Positions 23,386 through 33,894 are shown, numbered from the stretch's first letter. The stretch is DNA of 64,000 bases from Scalesia atractyloides (GCA_947069175.1 CAMTDV010000023.1:85384391-85448390); one strand, 5' to 3'. Numbers and translations are program-made. The notes: generated from the letters alone by a model not told the origin.

Positions 23386-23592
23386 TAACACCATAACTCA
23401 TAAAACACCACAGCATATCTATTAAAGGCATACATATTATAAAGAACATAAATATAACTCATAAAAACACCACAGCATGTATATTGAAGGCATACATCTT
23501 ATAAAGAACATAATTATAACAAAAATAACACCATAATTCATAAAAACACTACAACAGTTATATTGAAGGCACACATCTTATAAAGAACACCC
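23386..23592. repeat. Minisatellite, ~3 units of ~68 bp
   Basis: Three imperfect units each contain a CATAA(A)CACCACAGCAT-like start, ATTGAAGGCATACAT or a variant, and CTTATAAAGAACA. They form the left interior of the TA-targeted TIR element. A trailing AT-rich part (23600-23700) repeats AAATAACACC words. Confidence 0.8.
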
Positions 23593-24788
23593 TAACATTG
23601 AATATAATAGAAATAACACCCTAATATAACACCAATCAACACTTTAATCAGAATCAAAACAAAAATAACACCATAAATATATAAAAACAGAAATAACTCT
23701 ACATAAGTGTCACACCCCGACCCGCAGCGGAAAAGGTGACCGGGGCATGATTGGGTTATCATCAAAGCTCATGACATTTATTATACGTTTCATATTCATT
23801 AAATACAATTTAATAGGAAATTTACAACTATAATTACATCATGACCTAACATCAATCTAAGCTTCTTTGTTTTCTTCTAAGGCATTTCCTATGTTTTCCT
23901 TGCTTCAACCTGTTCACCTGTATCATGTGTAAAAGGGTTTTTTGGATCAACTAAAGTTGGCGAGTGAATCCTATGGAAAACATTTGAACAAGTTTATTTA
24001 ATTGATTATGAAATGAGTGCACAACCACACATGAGTAAAAATAGATATAAACTTATTCAAGAATCATTAGATATTAAATAAAGCACATATGAACAATAAT
24101 GGAACGTTTAGAGGCACGCGTTGCTCTACTCGTCTCTCACGAGGAACTGATGGGCCTAATGAATGAATTGCATAAACATGATAATATGAAAGACATAACT
24201 ACAAACAATATAAACTCAATGATACACACATGAACAATAGTGGATTAGTTTTGAGGCACGCGTTGTTCAACTCGTCTCCCACGAGGAACTGATGGGCTTA
24301 ATGAAGGAATTTCATATAATTTGACAGAATGAAATAAGTAATCACAACAATATAAACAATCTAAGTTTAGATCACGATATGGTATGGCACAAGTTTAAAT
24401 AAACGAGTTAATTATTTTGTGACACATGACACACCCCAAAACGTGTAATTAAAAGGGGGAGTTGTAAGATTCACTCACAGTGGGTGCGTTCGGTTGACGA
24501 TGTTGAATGCACGCGAAGTGTTTTTAACCACGAGTGAAATTAACCTAGATAAATAGCATTATGGTTCGGTAAGTAAACGGGTTTTATTAATCCATTTTAG
24601 TAGGATTGTTTGGTGTATTTTTGTGAGTTTAAGGCTATTTTCTAACCTTAAAAATGTTATTTTTAAATATTTTTAATTAAAAAAATAAATAAAAAATAAT
24701 AAAAAAAATTGATTTTTTTTTTGCTACAGTTGACCGTTGACCGTTGACTTTGACTTTGACTTTGACCGGTTCGCTTGTATAATTGTGC

Positions 24789-25384
24789 GCTGAGTGAGGC
24801 TCGAACCCGAGACCTCCCGTACGCGTGCACGCAGCTCTACCAACTGAGCTACGTGTCTAACCCGAAATATTTCTGTTTTTAATTACATTTATATATTAAT
24901 TAGGTTAAACAGAAAATCCTTTATTTTAAAAACGATTTTAAATCAAAGAATCGGTGCGCTTCACAGGTCTCGAACCCGGGACCTGTGGCTTATGCAAACA
25001 CACAGTCCACCGCTGGACTGTGTGTCCAACTTGTTTTGTGTCCAACTTGTTAACTAAACTTATTTTTATTATTCTTAAATACAAACTAATCATTTTCATT
25101 TATGCCATATTAAAAAGTTTGAATAATTGTCCGGGTCGATGTAGTAGACCGGACTCGAACTCGTGCGCTTTGATTAAACATACACACAGTCCACCACTGG
25201 ACTGTGTGTCTAACTTGGTTATTATTCCGATTATTAATATACTTAACATATAACAGTGGTGCTTCCGGTTCGGTTAACAAAAAAAGGCATTTTTATTAAG
25301 GCAGCGTGTGTGGAACAAGATTCGAACTCGAGACCTTTGTGTGTTTAACGTGCACACAGTCCACCGCTGGACTGTGTGTCTAAC
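24789..25384 (-). repeat. Array of four tRNA-like modules in left LTR of element 1
   Basis: Four minus-strand modules lie at about 24789-24857, 24961-25030, 25147-25213 and 25311-25384. The first has a good A-box-like TAGCTCAGTTGGTAGAGC and a B-box-like GGTTCGAGCCT. The other three share a D-arm-like palindrome (CACAGTCCAGCGGTGGACTG or a one-base variant) and B boxes GGTTCGAGACC, AGTTCGAGTCC and AGTTCGAATCT. Each is 65-75 bp, about tRNA length. Anticodon arms and acceptor pairing are poor, so these are tRNA-like or tRNA-derived, not genes for working tRNAs. Confidence 0.75.
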
Positions 25385-26079
25385 CCGAGTAATAACTTGA
25401 TTTTAATTATACTTATATGTTTACCGAACTTCATCTTCTTCGTCAGTTTTAACCAGCATCGGAAATCCGACTGGTTCAAAGTTTTAATCGGTTCCTTTAG
25501 TGTCTGATGATTAATACAAGTGATATTAAATAAAAAGAATGAAGAAATTAGGCGTGAGGTATATCGACTGGATTCCTCTGTTTCTCCGGCGTAACTTCGA
25601 CGACAGCAATCACTTCCGGCGACGAGTGTCTTGCAGCAGAGAGTCTTCAGAAAGCTTACAAAGTATGTGGGTGACTTCGGTATAAGTTCAGAGGGTTTAG
25701 TAAGGCTTAGAAGTTAAGGACTCGGTTTTCCGGCGATGCGCAGAAGAATTCCGGCGAGTGAGTTTTCGCCGAGAAAGGGTGCGGTTTTGAGCGAAAATGT
25801 TTGCAGAGGTTCGAGGGGGTATTTATAAGGCAAATCGTCGATGAATTTGGTCCGATTTTCGACTTGATTCGTCGGTTAGAAAAACTCCGGCGGTTATAAT
25901 TTGTGTCGCGGACTCAGACGTCGGTTATAACCGATGTGTAGTTAAAGTTTACGTTATAACGGAAAGAATCGTTAAGTTTCGCGAGATTGCCGGGATTTCC
26001 GACGACTGCAACTTTTGGCGCCGGTTTTGAATTCGGAAAGACACGTTATCAATTAAATGCTCCCAACCTTTAACAAAGA

Positions 26080-26164
26080 ACATCAGTGGCGCAGTGGTTT
26101 AAGTGTTGAGTGTTAAGTCTGTTGTTGAACCATGACTGACCCGGGTTCGAAACCCGGCAGGAAC
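26080..26164 (+). repeat. tRNA-like module in U3, opposite orientation (left LTR, element 1)
   Basis: The plus strand reads AGTGGCGCAGTGGTTTAAG (A-box and D-arm-like). About 50 bp later comes CCCGGGTTCGAAACCCGG, a perfect T-arm-like stem-loop with a consensus B box. It faces the four-module array and lies upstream of the LTR TATA box in element sense. The region between the boxes does not form a normal anticodon arm. Confidence 0.7.
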
Positions 26165-26351
26165 AAAACATTTTTATTTTCTTATTTTTGACAGTTTTTC
26201 AAAAACAAATTATATATTCCCATATAATAATTGATTATGTATCGTTTAAAATTATTTTAGGCATTTAATTCGCAACGAAATTTTTAACTGACTGTTCGGT
26301 TAATAAACGGAGCGGGTTTGGTAAAATCCGTTTTTGACGGATGTTACAGTA

Positions 26352-26364
26352 TCCCCTGCTTTTT
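26352..26364 (-). other. Polypurine tract of element 1
   Basis: On the minus strand AAAAAGCAGGGGA ends three bases before the 3' LTR. It is purine-only except for one C and sits where plus-strand DNA synthesis is primed in LTR retroelements. The equivalent in element 2 is AAAAGTAGGGGA at 59718-59729. Confidence 0.7.
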
Positions 26365-26892
26365 AGAAATTTCGTTCCGAAATTTAAATAGTAATATATT
26401 TGACTAAAAGAATGATGGTGTTTAGTTTTGACAGTTACATACTTAGAAAAAGTAAGAGTTTTTAATTTTTTTGTTTGAGGCAGTAGCGTCCCTTGTGAGG
26501 GTTAAGTACCCTATTACAAGAATCGCTTTTTGTTGCCTACTGTAAAAGTATTGATAAGCAGAATTGTTTCGCTAACTAGGATATCATGCATAAGAGTTTG
26601 GATATGTTTGGAAGGGTATGGTTATATCCTAAGGCAAAACTTCTAATACTACAACCTACATGGAACATAAATAAACACAACAGCTAATATTTGAACATAA
26701 ATAAACACAACAACTAATATCTGAATCCACATTCTGATATCATATATGTTTGAATGGTGGCAGTTCCTCTCTCGTTTGTTATGATGGAGAGGTTAGTTTA
26801 TGTAGAAATGGAACACAATCCAATCTCTTTAAATAGCAAGATGATATATATGTAACACAAATTTCAACCAAGGCAATACTAAATCCTATATG
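26365..26892 (-). other. Element 1 3' internal region before the tandem array
   Basis: A non-coding stretch conserved with 59730-60150 of element 2; shared words include CAAGAATCGCTTTTTG (CAGGAATCGCTTTTTG in element 2) and CATGCATAAGAGTTT. In element 2 part of it is open on the minus strand (59822-60172), but in element 1 the same sense has stops. It is more likely conserved RNA or DNA sequence, or a dead frame, than a gene. Confidence 0.5.
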
Positions 26893-28305
26893 GAACTTCT
26901 CATAACCGCCTGATAATGCCTCTGATCCTTTGGCAAGAATACTTATATATAGGAAGTACCAGCGGCGTATCCACCATATTCTTGCCAAATTTTCATTGGT
27001 TTTATCCACAAGTTATGATTAGTTACCAAGGAACTACTAAATCCTACATAGAACTTCTCATAACCATCTAACAATGCCTCTGATCCTTTGACAAGAATAC
27101 TTATATATAGGAAGTACCAGCGGCGTATCCACCATATTCTTGTCAAATTTTCATTGGTTTTATCAGTGAATTATGATTAGTCCTATATAACTCTACAACC
27201 AATACAACAAACATAAAATACTGAAATGAAAAATGTCTGTGCGATCAAGGCTCAATCAAACGGAGCCGATCGTATTGCATGTACTGAAAATGAAATTGTC
27301 TGTGCGCTCAAGGCTCAATCAAACGGAGCCGAGCGTATTGCATGTACTGAAAATGAATAACTTAATCTAAACAACAATCACACAAATAGCCTATGCATGG
27401 AACCTCTCATAACCGCCTGATAATGCCTCCGATCATTTGACAAGAATACTTATATATAGGAAGTACCAGCGGCGTATCCACCATATTCTTGTCAAATTCT
27501 CATCGACTTTATCCACAAGTTATGATTAGTTATATGCGACTCTACAACAAACACAACAACCACAAGATACTGATAATGTAAATGTCTGTGCGATCAAGGC
27601 TCAATCAAACGGAGCCGATCGTATTGCATGTACTGAAAATGAAAATGTCTGTGCGCTCAAGGCTCAATCAAACGGAGCCGAGCGTATTGCATGTACTGAA
27701 AATGAATAACTTAATCTAAACAACAATCACACAAACAGCCTATGCATGGAGCCTCTCATAACCGCCTGATAATGCCTCTGATCCTTTGACAAGAATACTT
27801 ATATATAGGAAGTACCAGCGGCGTATCCACCATATTCTTGTCAAATTCTCATTGATTTTATCCGCAAGTTATGATTAGTTCTACGCGACTCTACAACAAA
27901 CACAACAACCACAAGATACTGATAATGAAAATGTCTGTGCGATCAAGGCTCAATCAAACGGAGCCGATCGTATTGCATGTACTGAAAATGAAAAATGTAT
28001 GTGCGATCAAGGCTCAATCAAACGGAGCCGATCGTATGCGGGCACGCCAGGTTCAACCGCATAATAAAATGGGGAACAGGCTCAACACTCATAAATGGGG
28101 AGCGGCGGCCTCGGCAATTGCATATACTGAAAATAATAAACAATAATTACTCTAACAGTCTACACATGGAACCTCTCATAACCGCCAGATAATGCTTCTG
28201 ATCCTTTGACAAGAATACTTATAGATAGGAAGTACCAGCGGCGTATCCACCGTATTCTCGTCAAAGTTTCATTGGCTTTATCCTTAAGTTATGTTTGGTT
28301 CTATG
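26893..28305 (-). repeat. Higher-order tandem repeat array in element 1
   Basis: Five copies of a ~128-bp unit H (about 26895, 27051, 27402, 27751 and 28169) begin AACTTCTCATAACC or a variant and contain GGAAGTACCAGCGGCGTATC. Between later copies lie pairs of a ~61-bp unit S (27232-27355, 27580-27704, 27929-28040) with AAGGCTCAATCAAACGGAGC and GCATGTACTGAAAATG. H plus two S and spacers repeats with a period near 350 bp. The last interval is longer because of a 28036-28110 segment unlike S. Element 2 has a single H copy (60150-60290). Confidence 0.88.
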
Positions 28306-28328
28306 TGATAAAGAAAAAAAACATAAAA

Positions 28329-29718
28329 CTAAACGATAGGAGTTGAATCTGGATCTTCGGTGAAGAGGACTAGTTGGGTATCTTCGTTTGGGCCGTCATT
28401 ATCTTCGACAGGATTGGCGTTGATATTGAAGACTCTTCCTCTTGCTGGTGGCCTAGTGGTTGGGTTTTCTCGGTTTACTTGGTTAACTGGATTTGATTGG
28501 GCTTGAGTGTTGATGACGTTAACCAATTGAGGGCATGTGTTTCTAAAGTGGGTAGGGTCGCCACAATTGAAACAAGCTCGAACATATGGGAACACGGGGT
28601 ATTGGGGTTGTTGATAGTTTTGGGCCATGTTTTGAGTAGGGGAAGAGGTTTGGTTTTGAAAGGTGCGGCAAACCTTGCTCAAATGACCATAGCGTCCACA
28701 AGTTGCACATAGTCGACAAGGTAAGGTAAGGGCATGGTGATAAAGACAGTTGTTGCATTGAGGGTGAGGTCCAAGATATGGTTTCTTATTTGGGTAGGTT
28801 GAGTTGGGTGCCACTTGAGTGATTGGGATAGCTTGGATTGGTATGGCTTGTAAAATTGGTTGATTACGTTGGGTAGCAGCGAAAAGTTGCCCGTCTCTTT
28901 TTCTCTTAGAAGTGGGTTGAGAAGGGGATTCGGTTTGGGTGGAGTCGGAGGTTTCAGTCGATTCTTTATCCTTCTTCTTCTCCTCCTTGAAGTCTTTGTT
29001 CCGGATTCGGTTCTCGGTGAGCTCTGTTGCTAGCTCCATTGCTGCTTCCAAAGTTGCAGGCTTGGTACTTATTACAGGGTCTTGAATCTTTGACGGAAGA
29101 CCACGAATGTAATGCTCGATCAAACGGTAGAGGGGAGTGAACATGTTGGGAACCATTTGATGTAATTCGAGGAATCTTTTGTTGTATGTAGTGTGGTCTC
29201 CTTCCTCTTGCTTCAACGAATAAAATTCATCTTCTAATTTCTTGATTTCGCTCCTTGGGCAAAATCGTCTGGTCATGATTTCCTTCAATTCGTTCCAAGT
29301 TAAGGTCATAGCATCTTCCACACCTCGTTTGGCCTTCTCTGTATTCCACCAAGTAAGTGCTATCCCATATAATCGACCGGTAGCATATCGCACTTTGCGA
29401 TCGTCAGGGCAATCGTACTTTGCGTAGAAAAGTGTTCTCCATTTCTTCAAACCAATGGAGGAGAGCGGTGACGCCTTCAGTCCCTTTGTATTTTGGAGGG
29501 TCGCATGATTTGAAATGCTTGTAGGTGCATTTAGTGGTATTTGATGGAGAGTTGATAATGTTTTGGTTTTCTTGATTGACAGGATTAGCGGTGAGTGCTT
29601 GTTGAACTTGGATTACAATGTTGGGTATTACGGCAGCCATTTGTTGAGCGATTAGGGCAGCCATGCGCTCGCGGGCTTTTCCTGCTCTCATCTTCCTACG
29701 AGCGAGGTTAGAAGACAT
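28329..29718 (-). pseudogene. gag: Gag of element 1, one frameshift, no pol
   Basis: Starts ATG at 29718 (MSSNLARRKMRAGKARERMA) and runs in one frame to about 29425, then continues in another frame to the stop at 28329; about 460 codons in all. Middle: retrotransposon gag domain (RYATGRLYGIALTWWNTEKA, MTRRFCPRSEIKKLEDEFYS, YIRGLPSKIQD). C-terminal part: two CCHC knuckles, CATCGRYGHLSKVC and CFNCGDPTHFRNTC, then RGRVFNINANPVEDN and a stop soon after. In autonomous relatives this is where the protease begins. Element 2 reads through the frameshift site in one frame, so the shift is a lesion of this copy. Gag would form the particle and bind the RNA; the stop before protease is shared with element 2. 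Confidence 0.88.
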
Positions 29719-30475
29719 CTACAAGGAATACATGTCAAGAGTATGAGTTGGATGCTTTGGGTTCATGGGTCGCACTAGGAATGAACATTCATAAAATAAT
29801 TATAGAAAAATAAATCTACTACATCCATAGGATGTCTTGGGCTTTGCTCGCCATTAGGCCCTACATGCCGCCATACTTTACCTTTGTAATCATGTGGGCC
29901 CTCATGAATACCGGTTTTTCATATGGTTCGCACGGGTTTGCCAGGTTGCGTACACTAAAACCCGGAGAAAATCGAGAAATATGTATACAACGTGTGATAT
30001 TCGGAATGTGTCCAGGTGTAGACACGGTGACACCTCAAAGTGGGGTTAGTTCGAACGACGTTTGGTGTGGCATACTTTGGCCTAATAGGTCCTTCGTACT
30101 CTCATCGTTGGTCCCCAGGTAGGCAAACTGGTCCGTTATATTGGATTTATACGAATGCCAACCTAGACAGGACGTTCCGACTACCGATACCCTTCCAGTT
30201 ACTACATGCCCGTCGCAGAACTTACTTTGATGAGATTTGAAAATTGCAACAAAATCTTTGAATAATGAGAGTATGAAAATGAATTGAATATATGAACATT
30301 GATATATGTATAATGAATATGTATATAAGCATGTATGTTTGACTGTAAATGTAAACAAATATGAAACAAATAAATATCACAAGTTTGTATGTAACCACCT
30401 AATCCATTAAAATTTAGGCAGACTATAGTATAGGCTCTAAGGGTCTAATAACCTATCATATATCCCTATAGTCAT
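29719..30475 (-). other. Untranslated leader of element 1
   Basis: Between the primer site and the gag start. It is conserved with 62006-62840 of element 2 (ACATCCATAGGATGTCTTGG, GGTGTAGACAC, CCCCAGGTAGGCAAACT). Packaging and dimerisation signals would be expected here from LTR retroelement biology. Open frames at 29832-30122 and 30035-30358 are not shared as protein and are treated as chance. Confidence 0.7.
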
Positions 30476-30488
30476 GGCTCTGATACCA
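30476..30488 (-). other. Primer-binding site of element 1
   Basis: The minus strand reads TGGTATCAGAGCC, complementary to the 3' end of plant initiator tRNA-Met, starting three bases inside the 5' LTR. This sets the minus orientation of the element independently of gag. Confidence 0.93.
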
Positions 30489-31559
30489 ATCTGTCACACC
30501 CCGACCCGCAGCGGAAAAGGTGACCGGGGCATGATTGGGTTATCATCAAAGCTCATGACATTTATTATACGTTTCATATTCATTAAATACAATTTAATAG
30601 GAAATTTACAACTATAATTACATCATGACCTAACATCAATCTAAGCTTCTTTGTTTTCTTCTAAGGCATTTCCTATGTTTTCCTTGCTTCAACCTGTTCA
30701 CCTGTATCATGTGTAAAAGGGTTTTTTGGATCAACATAAAGTTGGCGAGTGAATCCTATGGAAAACATTTGAACAAGTTTATTTAATTGATTATGAAATG
30801 AGTGCACAACCACACATGAGTAAAAATAGATATAAACTTATTCAACAATCATTAGATATTAAATAAAGCACATATGAACAATAATGGAACGTTTAGAGGC
30901 ACGCATTGCTCTACTCATCTCTCACGAGGAACTGATGGGCCTAATGAACGAATTGCATAAACATGATAATATGAAAGACATAACTACAAACAATATAAAC
31001 TCAATGATACACACATGAACAATAATGGATTAGTTTTGAGGCACGCGTTGTTCAACTCGTCTCCCACGAGGAACTGATGGGCTTAATGAAGGAATTTCAT
31101 ATAATTTGACAGAATGAAATAAGTAATCACAACAATATAAACAATCTAAGTTTAGATCACGATATGGTATGGCACAAGTTTAAATAAACGAGTTAATTAT
31201 TTTGTGACACATGACACACCCCAAAACGTGTAATTAAAAGGGGGAGTTGTAAGATTCACTCACAGTGGGTGTGTTCGGTTGATGATGTTGAATGCACGCG
31301 AAGTGTTTTTAACCACGAGTGAAATTAACCTAGATAAATAGCATTGTGGTTCGGAAAGTAAACGGGTTTTATTAATCCATTTTACTAGGATTGTTTGGTG
31401 TATTTTTGTGAGTTTAAGGCTATTTTCTAACCTTAAAAATGTTATTTTTAAATATTTTTAATTAAAATAAATAAATAAAAATAATAAAAAAAATTGATTT
31501 TTTTTTGCTACAGTTGACCGTTGACTTTGACTTTGACCGGTTCGCTTGTATAATTGTGC

Positions 31560-32139
31560 GCTGAGTGAGGCTCGAACCCGAGACCTCCCGTACGCGTGCA
31601 CGCAGCTCTACCAACTGAGCTACGTGTCTAACCCGAAATATTTCTGTTTTTAATTACATTTATATATTAATTAGGTTAAACAGAAAATCCTTTATTTTTA
31701 AAACGATTTTAAATCAAAGAATCGGTGCGCTCCACAGATCTCGAACCCGGGACCTGTGGCTTATGCAAACACACAGTCCACCGCTGGACTGTGTGTCCAA
31801 CTTGTTAACTAAACTTATTTTTATTATTCTTAAATACAAACTAATCATTTACATTTATGCCATATTAAAAAGTTTGAATAATTGTCCGGGTCGATGTAGT
31901 AGACCGGACTCGAACTCGTGCGCTTTGATTAAACATACACACAGTCCACCACTGGACTGTGTGTCTAACTTGGTTATTATTCCGATTATTAATATACTTA
32001 ACATATAACAGTGGTGCTTCCGGTTCGGTTAACAAAAAAAGGCATTTTTATTAAGGCAGCGTGTGTGGAACAAGATTCGAACTCGAGACCTTTGTGTGTT
32101 TAATGTGCACACAGTCCACTGCTGGACTGTGTGTCTAAC
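31560..32139 (-). repeat. Array of four tRNA-like modules in 5' LTR of element 1
   Basis: These correspond to the left-LTR array, at about 31560-31628, 31732-31801, 31899-31968 and 32058-32139. They lie between the predicted transcription start and the primer-binding site and read in the sense direction of the element, so the genomic RNA leader would contain all four. The B-box GTTCGA core is kept in all four in both LTRs. The LTRs are recent copies of each other, so this similarity alone does not show selection. Confidence 0.75.
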
Positions 32140-32575
32140 CCGAGTAATAACTTGATTTTAATTATACTTATATGTTTACCGAACTTCATCTTCTTCGTCA
32201 GTTTTAAACAGCATCGGAAATCCGACTGGTTCAAAGTTTTAATCGGTTTCTTTAGTGTCTGATGATTAAATACAAGTGATATTAAATAAAAAGAATGAAG
32301 AAATTAGGCGTGAGGTATACCGACTGGATTCCTCTGTTTCTCCGGCGTAACTCCGGCGACAACAATCACTTCCGGCGACGAGTGTCTTGCAGCAGAGAGT
32401 CTTCAGAAAGCTTACAAAGTATGTGGGTGACTTCGGTATAAGTTCAGAGGGTTTAGTAAGGCTTAGAAGTTAAGGACTCGGTTTTCCGGCGATGAGCAGA
32501 AGAATTCCGGCGAGTGAGTTTTCGCCGAGAAAGGGTGCGGTTTTGAGCGAAAATGTTTGCAGAGGTTCGAGGGGG

Positions 32576-32583
32576 TATTTATA
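32576..32583 (-). promoter_or_regulatory. Predicted TATA box of element 1 5' LTR
   Basis: The minus strand reads CCTTATAAATACCCCC, a strong plant TATA box. The same motif is at 25820-25827 in the left LTR and, as CCTATAAATAGTG, at 59094-59101 in element 2, so it is conserved between diverged family members. Transcription would start roughly 30 bases further along the minus strand. Confidence 0.7.
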
Positions 32584-32837
32584 AGGCAAATCGTCGATGA
32601 ATTTGGTCCGATTTTCGACTTGATTCGTCGGTTAGAAAAACTCCGGCGGTTATAATTTGTGTCGCGGACTCAGACGTCGGTTATAACCGATGTGTAGTTA
32701 AAGTTTACGTTATAACGGAAAGAATCGTTAAGTTTCGCGAGATTGCCGGGATTTCCGACGACTGCAACTTTGGGCGCCGGTTTTGAATTCGGAAAGACAC
32801 GTTATCAATTAAATGCTCCCAACATTTAACAAAGAAC

Positions 32838-32919
32838 ATCAGTGGCGCAGTGGTTTAAGTGTTGAGTGTTAAGTCTGTTGTTGAACCGTGACTGACCCGG
32901 TTCGAAACCCGGCAGGAAC
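32838..32919 (+). repeat. tRNA-like module in U3 (5' LTR, element 1)
   Basis: Counterpart of the module at 26080-26164 with the same AGTGGCGCAGTGGTTTAAG box. Here the T-arm-like segment is CCCGGTTCGAAACCCGG, one G shorter, which shifts the stem by a base. Confidence 0.7.
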
Positions 32920-33409
32920 AAAACATTTTTATTTTCTTATTTTTGACAGTTTTTCAAAAACAAATTATATATTCCCATATAATAATTGTTTATGTATCGT
33001 TTAAAATTATTTTAGGCATTTAATCGCAACAAAATTTTTAACTGACTGTTCGGTTAATAAACGGAGCGGGTTTGGTAAAATCCGTTTTTGACGGATGTTA
33101 CAATAAGTATATCAATATGGTACTTATATTAAAGATAAAAATACACTCGTTATTATGGTGTAATTTAAAAAAAAAAGTTACGTATAAAAAGTTATTGATA
33201 TTTAAAAAAGAAGGGGGAATTCATGTTAGTTTCCTAATTTAAAAATATTAAATTTACCTTTATACCCTTAATCTAGAAAATTAGTTAGTTTAATAGTCAA
33301 CATTATTTACAGAATTGCCACTATGATCTCAACCATTAGATTAAATATCTAATTGTTTAGATTTTTTCTTATCCTTCTCACACTTTTAAATTTTCTCACA
33401 ATAACCTCA

Positions 33410-33585
33410 CCTTATATACATATATATATATATAAACTTGTTCTTTTTAATGCGAATAAATATGTGGCAATACTATTTTTAGTGAATATATATTATTTTC
33501 GGTAGAAAGAAAACATCTATTTGTCATGGGTATTTTTATTATATTTCTCTAAAAATAAAGAGTATCATGTCACATATAATACTTA
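33410..33585. other. TA-rich flank, no gene
   Basis: TA-rich tract and AT-rich DNA between the TIR element and the PIF-like element; no other feature seen. Confidence 0.5.
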
Positions 33586-33891
33586 AGCTGGTGGGTGTGG
33601 TATAAAGCTTTTAGGGGTTTTGTCACCTTACATAGGGGGTTTTAAAACTCATCCCTTTAACTTGCATGCAATGGTTTAAAGCTCACTATTAAACAAAATA
33701 TAAAAAAATAAAGATCAAAAGATTTGATTGATTGAAAAGAATGACCCAACCTGCACATGTCACTAGCGCTCGTTACTGGAATGAAGTCCATTCTACGCCC
33801 CCGCCCTTTGGCGCCCCGGTAATGACTATGGGACGCTAAAGGCCGCTAAAATTGCTGATTTGGCCAGGGCCGCTATACACACCCCCTAGCC
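33586..33891. mobile_element. PIF/Harbinger-like MITE (306 bp) with TTA duplication
   Basis: Flanked by TTA at 33583-33585 and 33892-33894. The left end AGCTGGTGGGTGTGGTATA pairs with the complement of the right end, GGCTAGGGGGTGTGTATAG. Near the right end are GGCGCCCC and GGCCGCTA words. There is no coding capacity. TTA duplication with G-rich TIRs is the Tourist/PIF pattern. Confidence 0.8.
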
Positions 33892-33894
33892 TTA

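Larger units (their letters stand above)
23708..26348 (-). repeat. Left (3') LTR of element 1, 2641 bp
   Basis: On the plus strand it starts TGTCACACCCCGACC and ends ACGGATGTTACA, giving TG...CA termini in element sense. It differs from the right LTR by scattered substitutions and small indels, for example an extra 16-bp CTTGTTTTGTGTCCAA-like copy at about 25029-25044. It contains two diverged units of about 145 bp (about 24082-24225 and 24226-24345) with CACGAGGAACTGATGGGC, and five tRNA-like modules listed separately. Confidence 0.95.
23708..33102 (-). mobile_element. Gag-only LTR retroelement (TR-GAG type), element 1
   Basis: Complete 9395-bp insertion flanked by ATAAG at 23703-23707 and 33103-33107. 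The LTRs are 23708-26348 and 30492-33102. The element reads on the minus strand, so the right LTR is its 5' LTR: the primer site complementary to initiator tRNA-Met lies at 30476-30488, three bases inside that LTR. The 4143-bp interior holds a leader, one gag gene and a tandem-repeat array. No protease, reverse transcriptase, RNase H or integrase was seen. This matches the published TR-GAG class of plant non-autonomous elements. The LTRs are nearly identical by eye, so the insertion is fairly recent. Mobilisation would need pol proteins from a partner element, presumably Ty3/gypsy judging by the Gag. Confidence 0.92.
30492..33102 (-). repeat. Right (5') LTR of element 1, 2611 bp
   Basis: Its boundaries are fixed by the TG...CA ends, the primer site on its left side and the ATAAG duplication on its right. 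With the TATA box at 32576-32583, U3 would be about 33102-32560 and the long R/U5 region about 32550-30492, so most of this LTR should be transcribed as leader RNA. Confidence 0.95.
23203..33409. mobile_element. TA-targeted TIR element split by a nested retroelement
   Basis: The left end GAGGTTCATGTGAGAAAATT and the complement of the right end GAGGTTATTGTGAGAAAATT continue as matching arms for about 40 bp, to GTGTGAGAAGGATAA. Without the retroelement and its duplicated ATAAG the element is about 800 bp. It has a left minisatellite and a right subterminal module (33119-33205) shared with the hairpin at 13.5 kb and the element at 50.3 kb. It encodes nothing recognisable. Both ends lie in TA repeats, as described for the rice Micron elements. 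Seen: TIRs and TA flanks. Inferred: class and original size. Confidence 0.8.

Noticed and set aside
24789..25384. Genuine tRNA genes in the LTR
   Set aside because: B boxes are good, but anticodon arms and acceptor stems do not pair properly and the modules are repeated LTR sequence. Called tRNA-like only.
26779..28192. Overlapping frames in the H/S repeat array
   Set aside because: The frames repeat because the DNA repeats; they are on both strands and have no start context or conservation in element 2.
26893..28305. CRISPR-like array
   Set aside because: Repeats are long, nested and transposon-internal in a plant genome; no spacer pattern.
29832..30358. Open frames on both strands in the element 1 leader
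   Set aside because: The nucleotide sequence is shared with element 2, but the frames are not kept; they fall in the untranslated leader.
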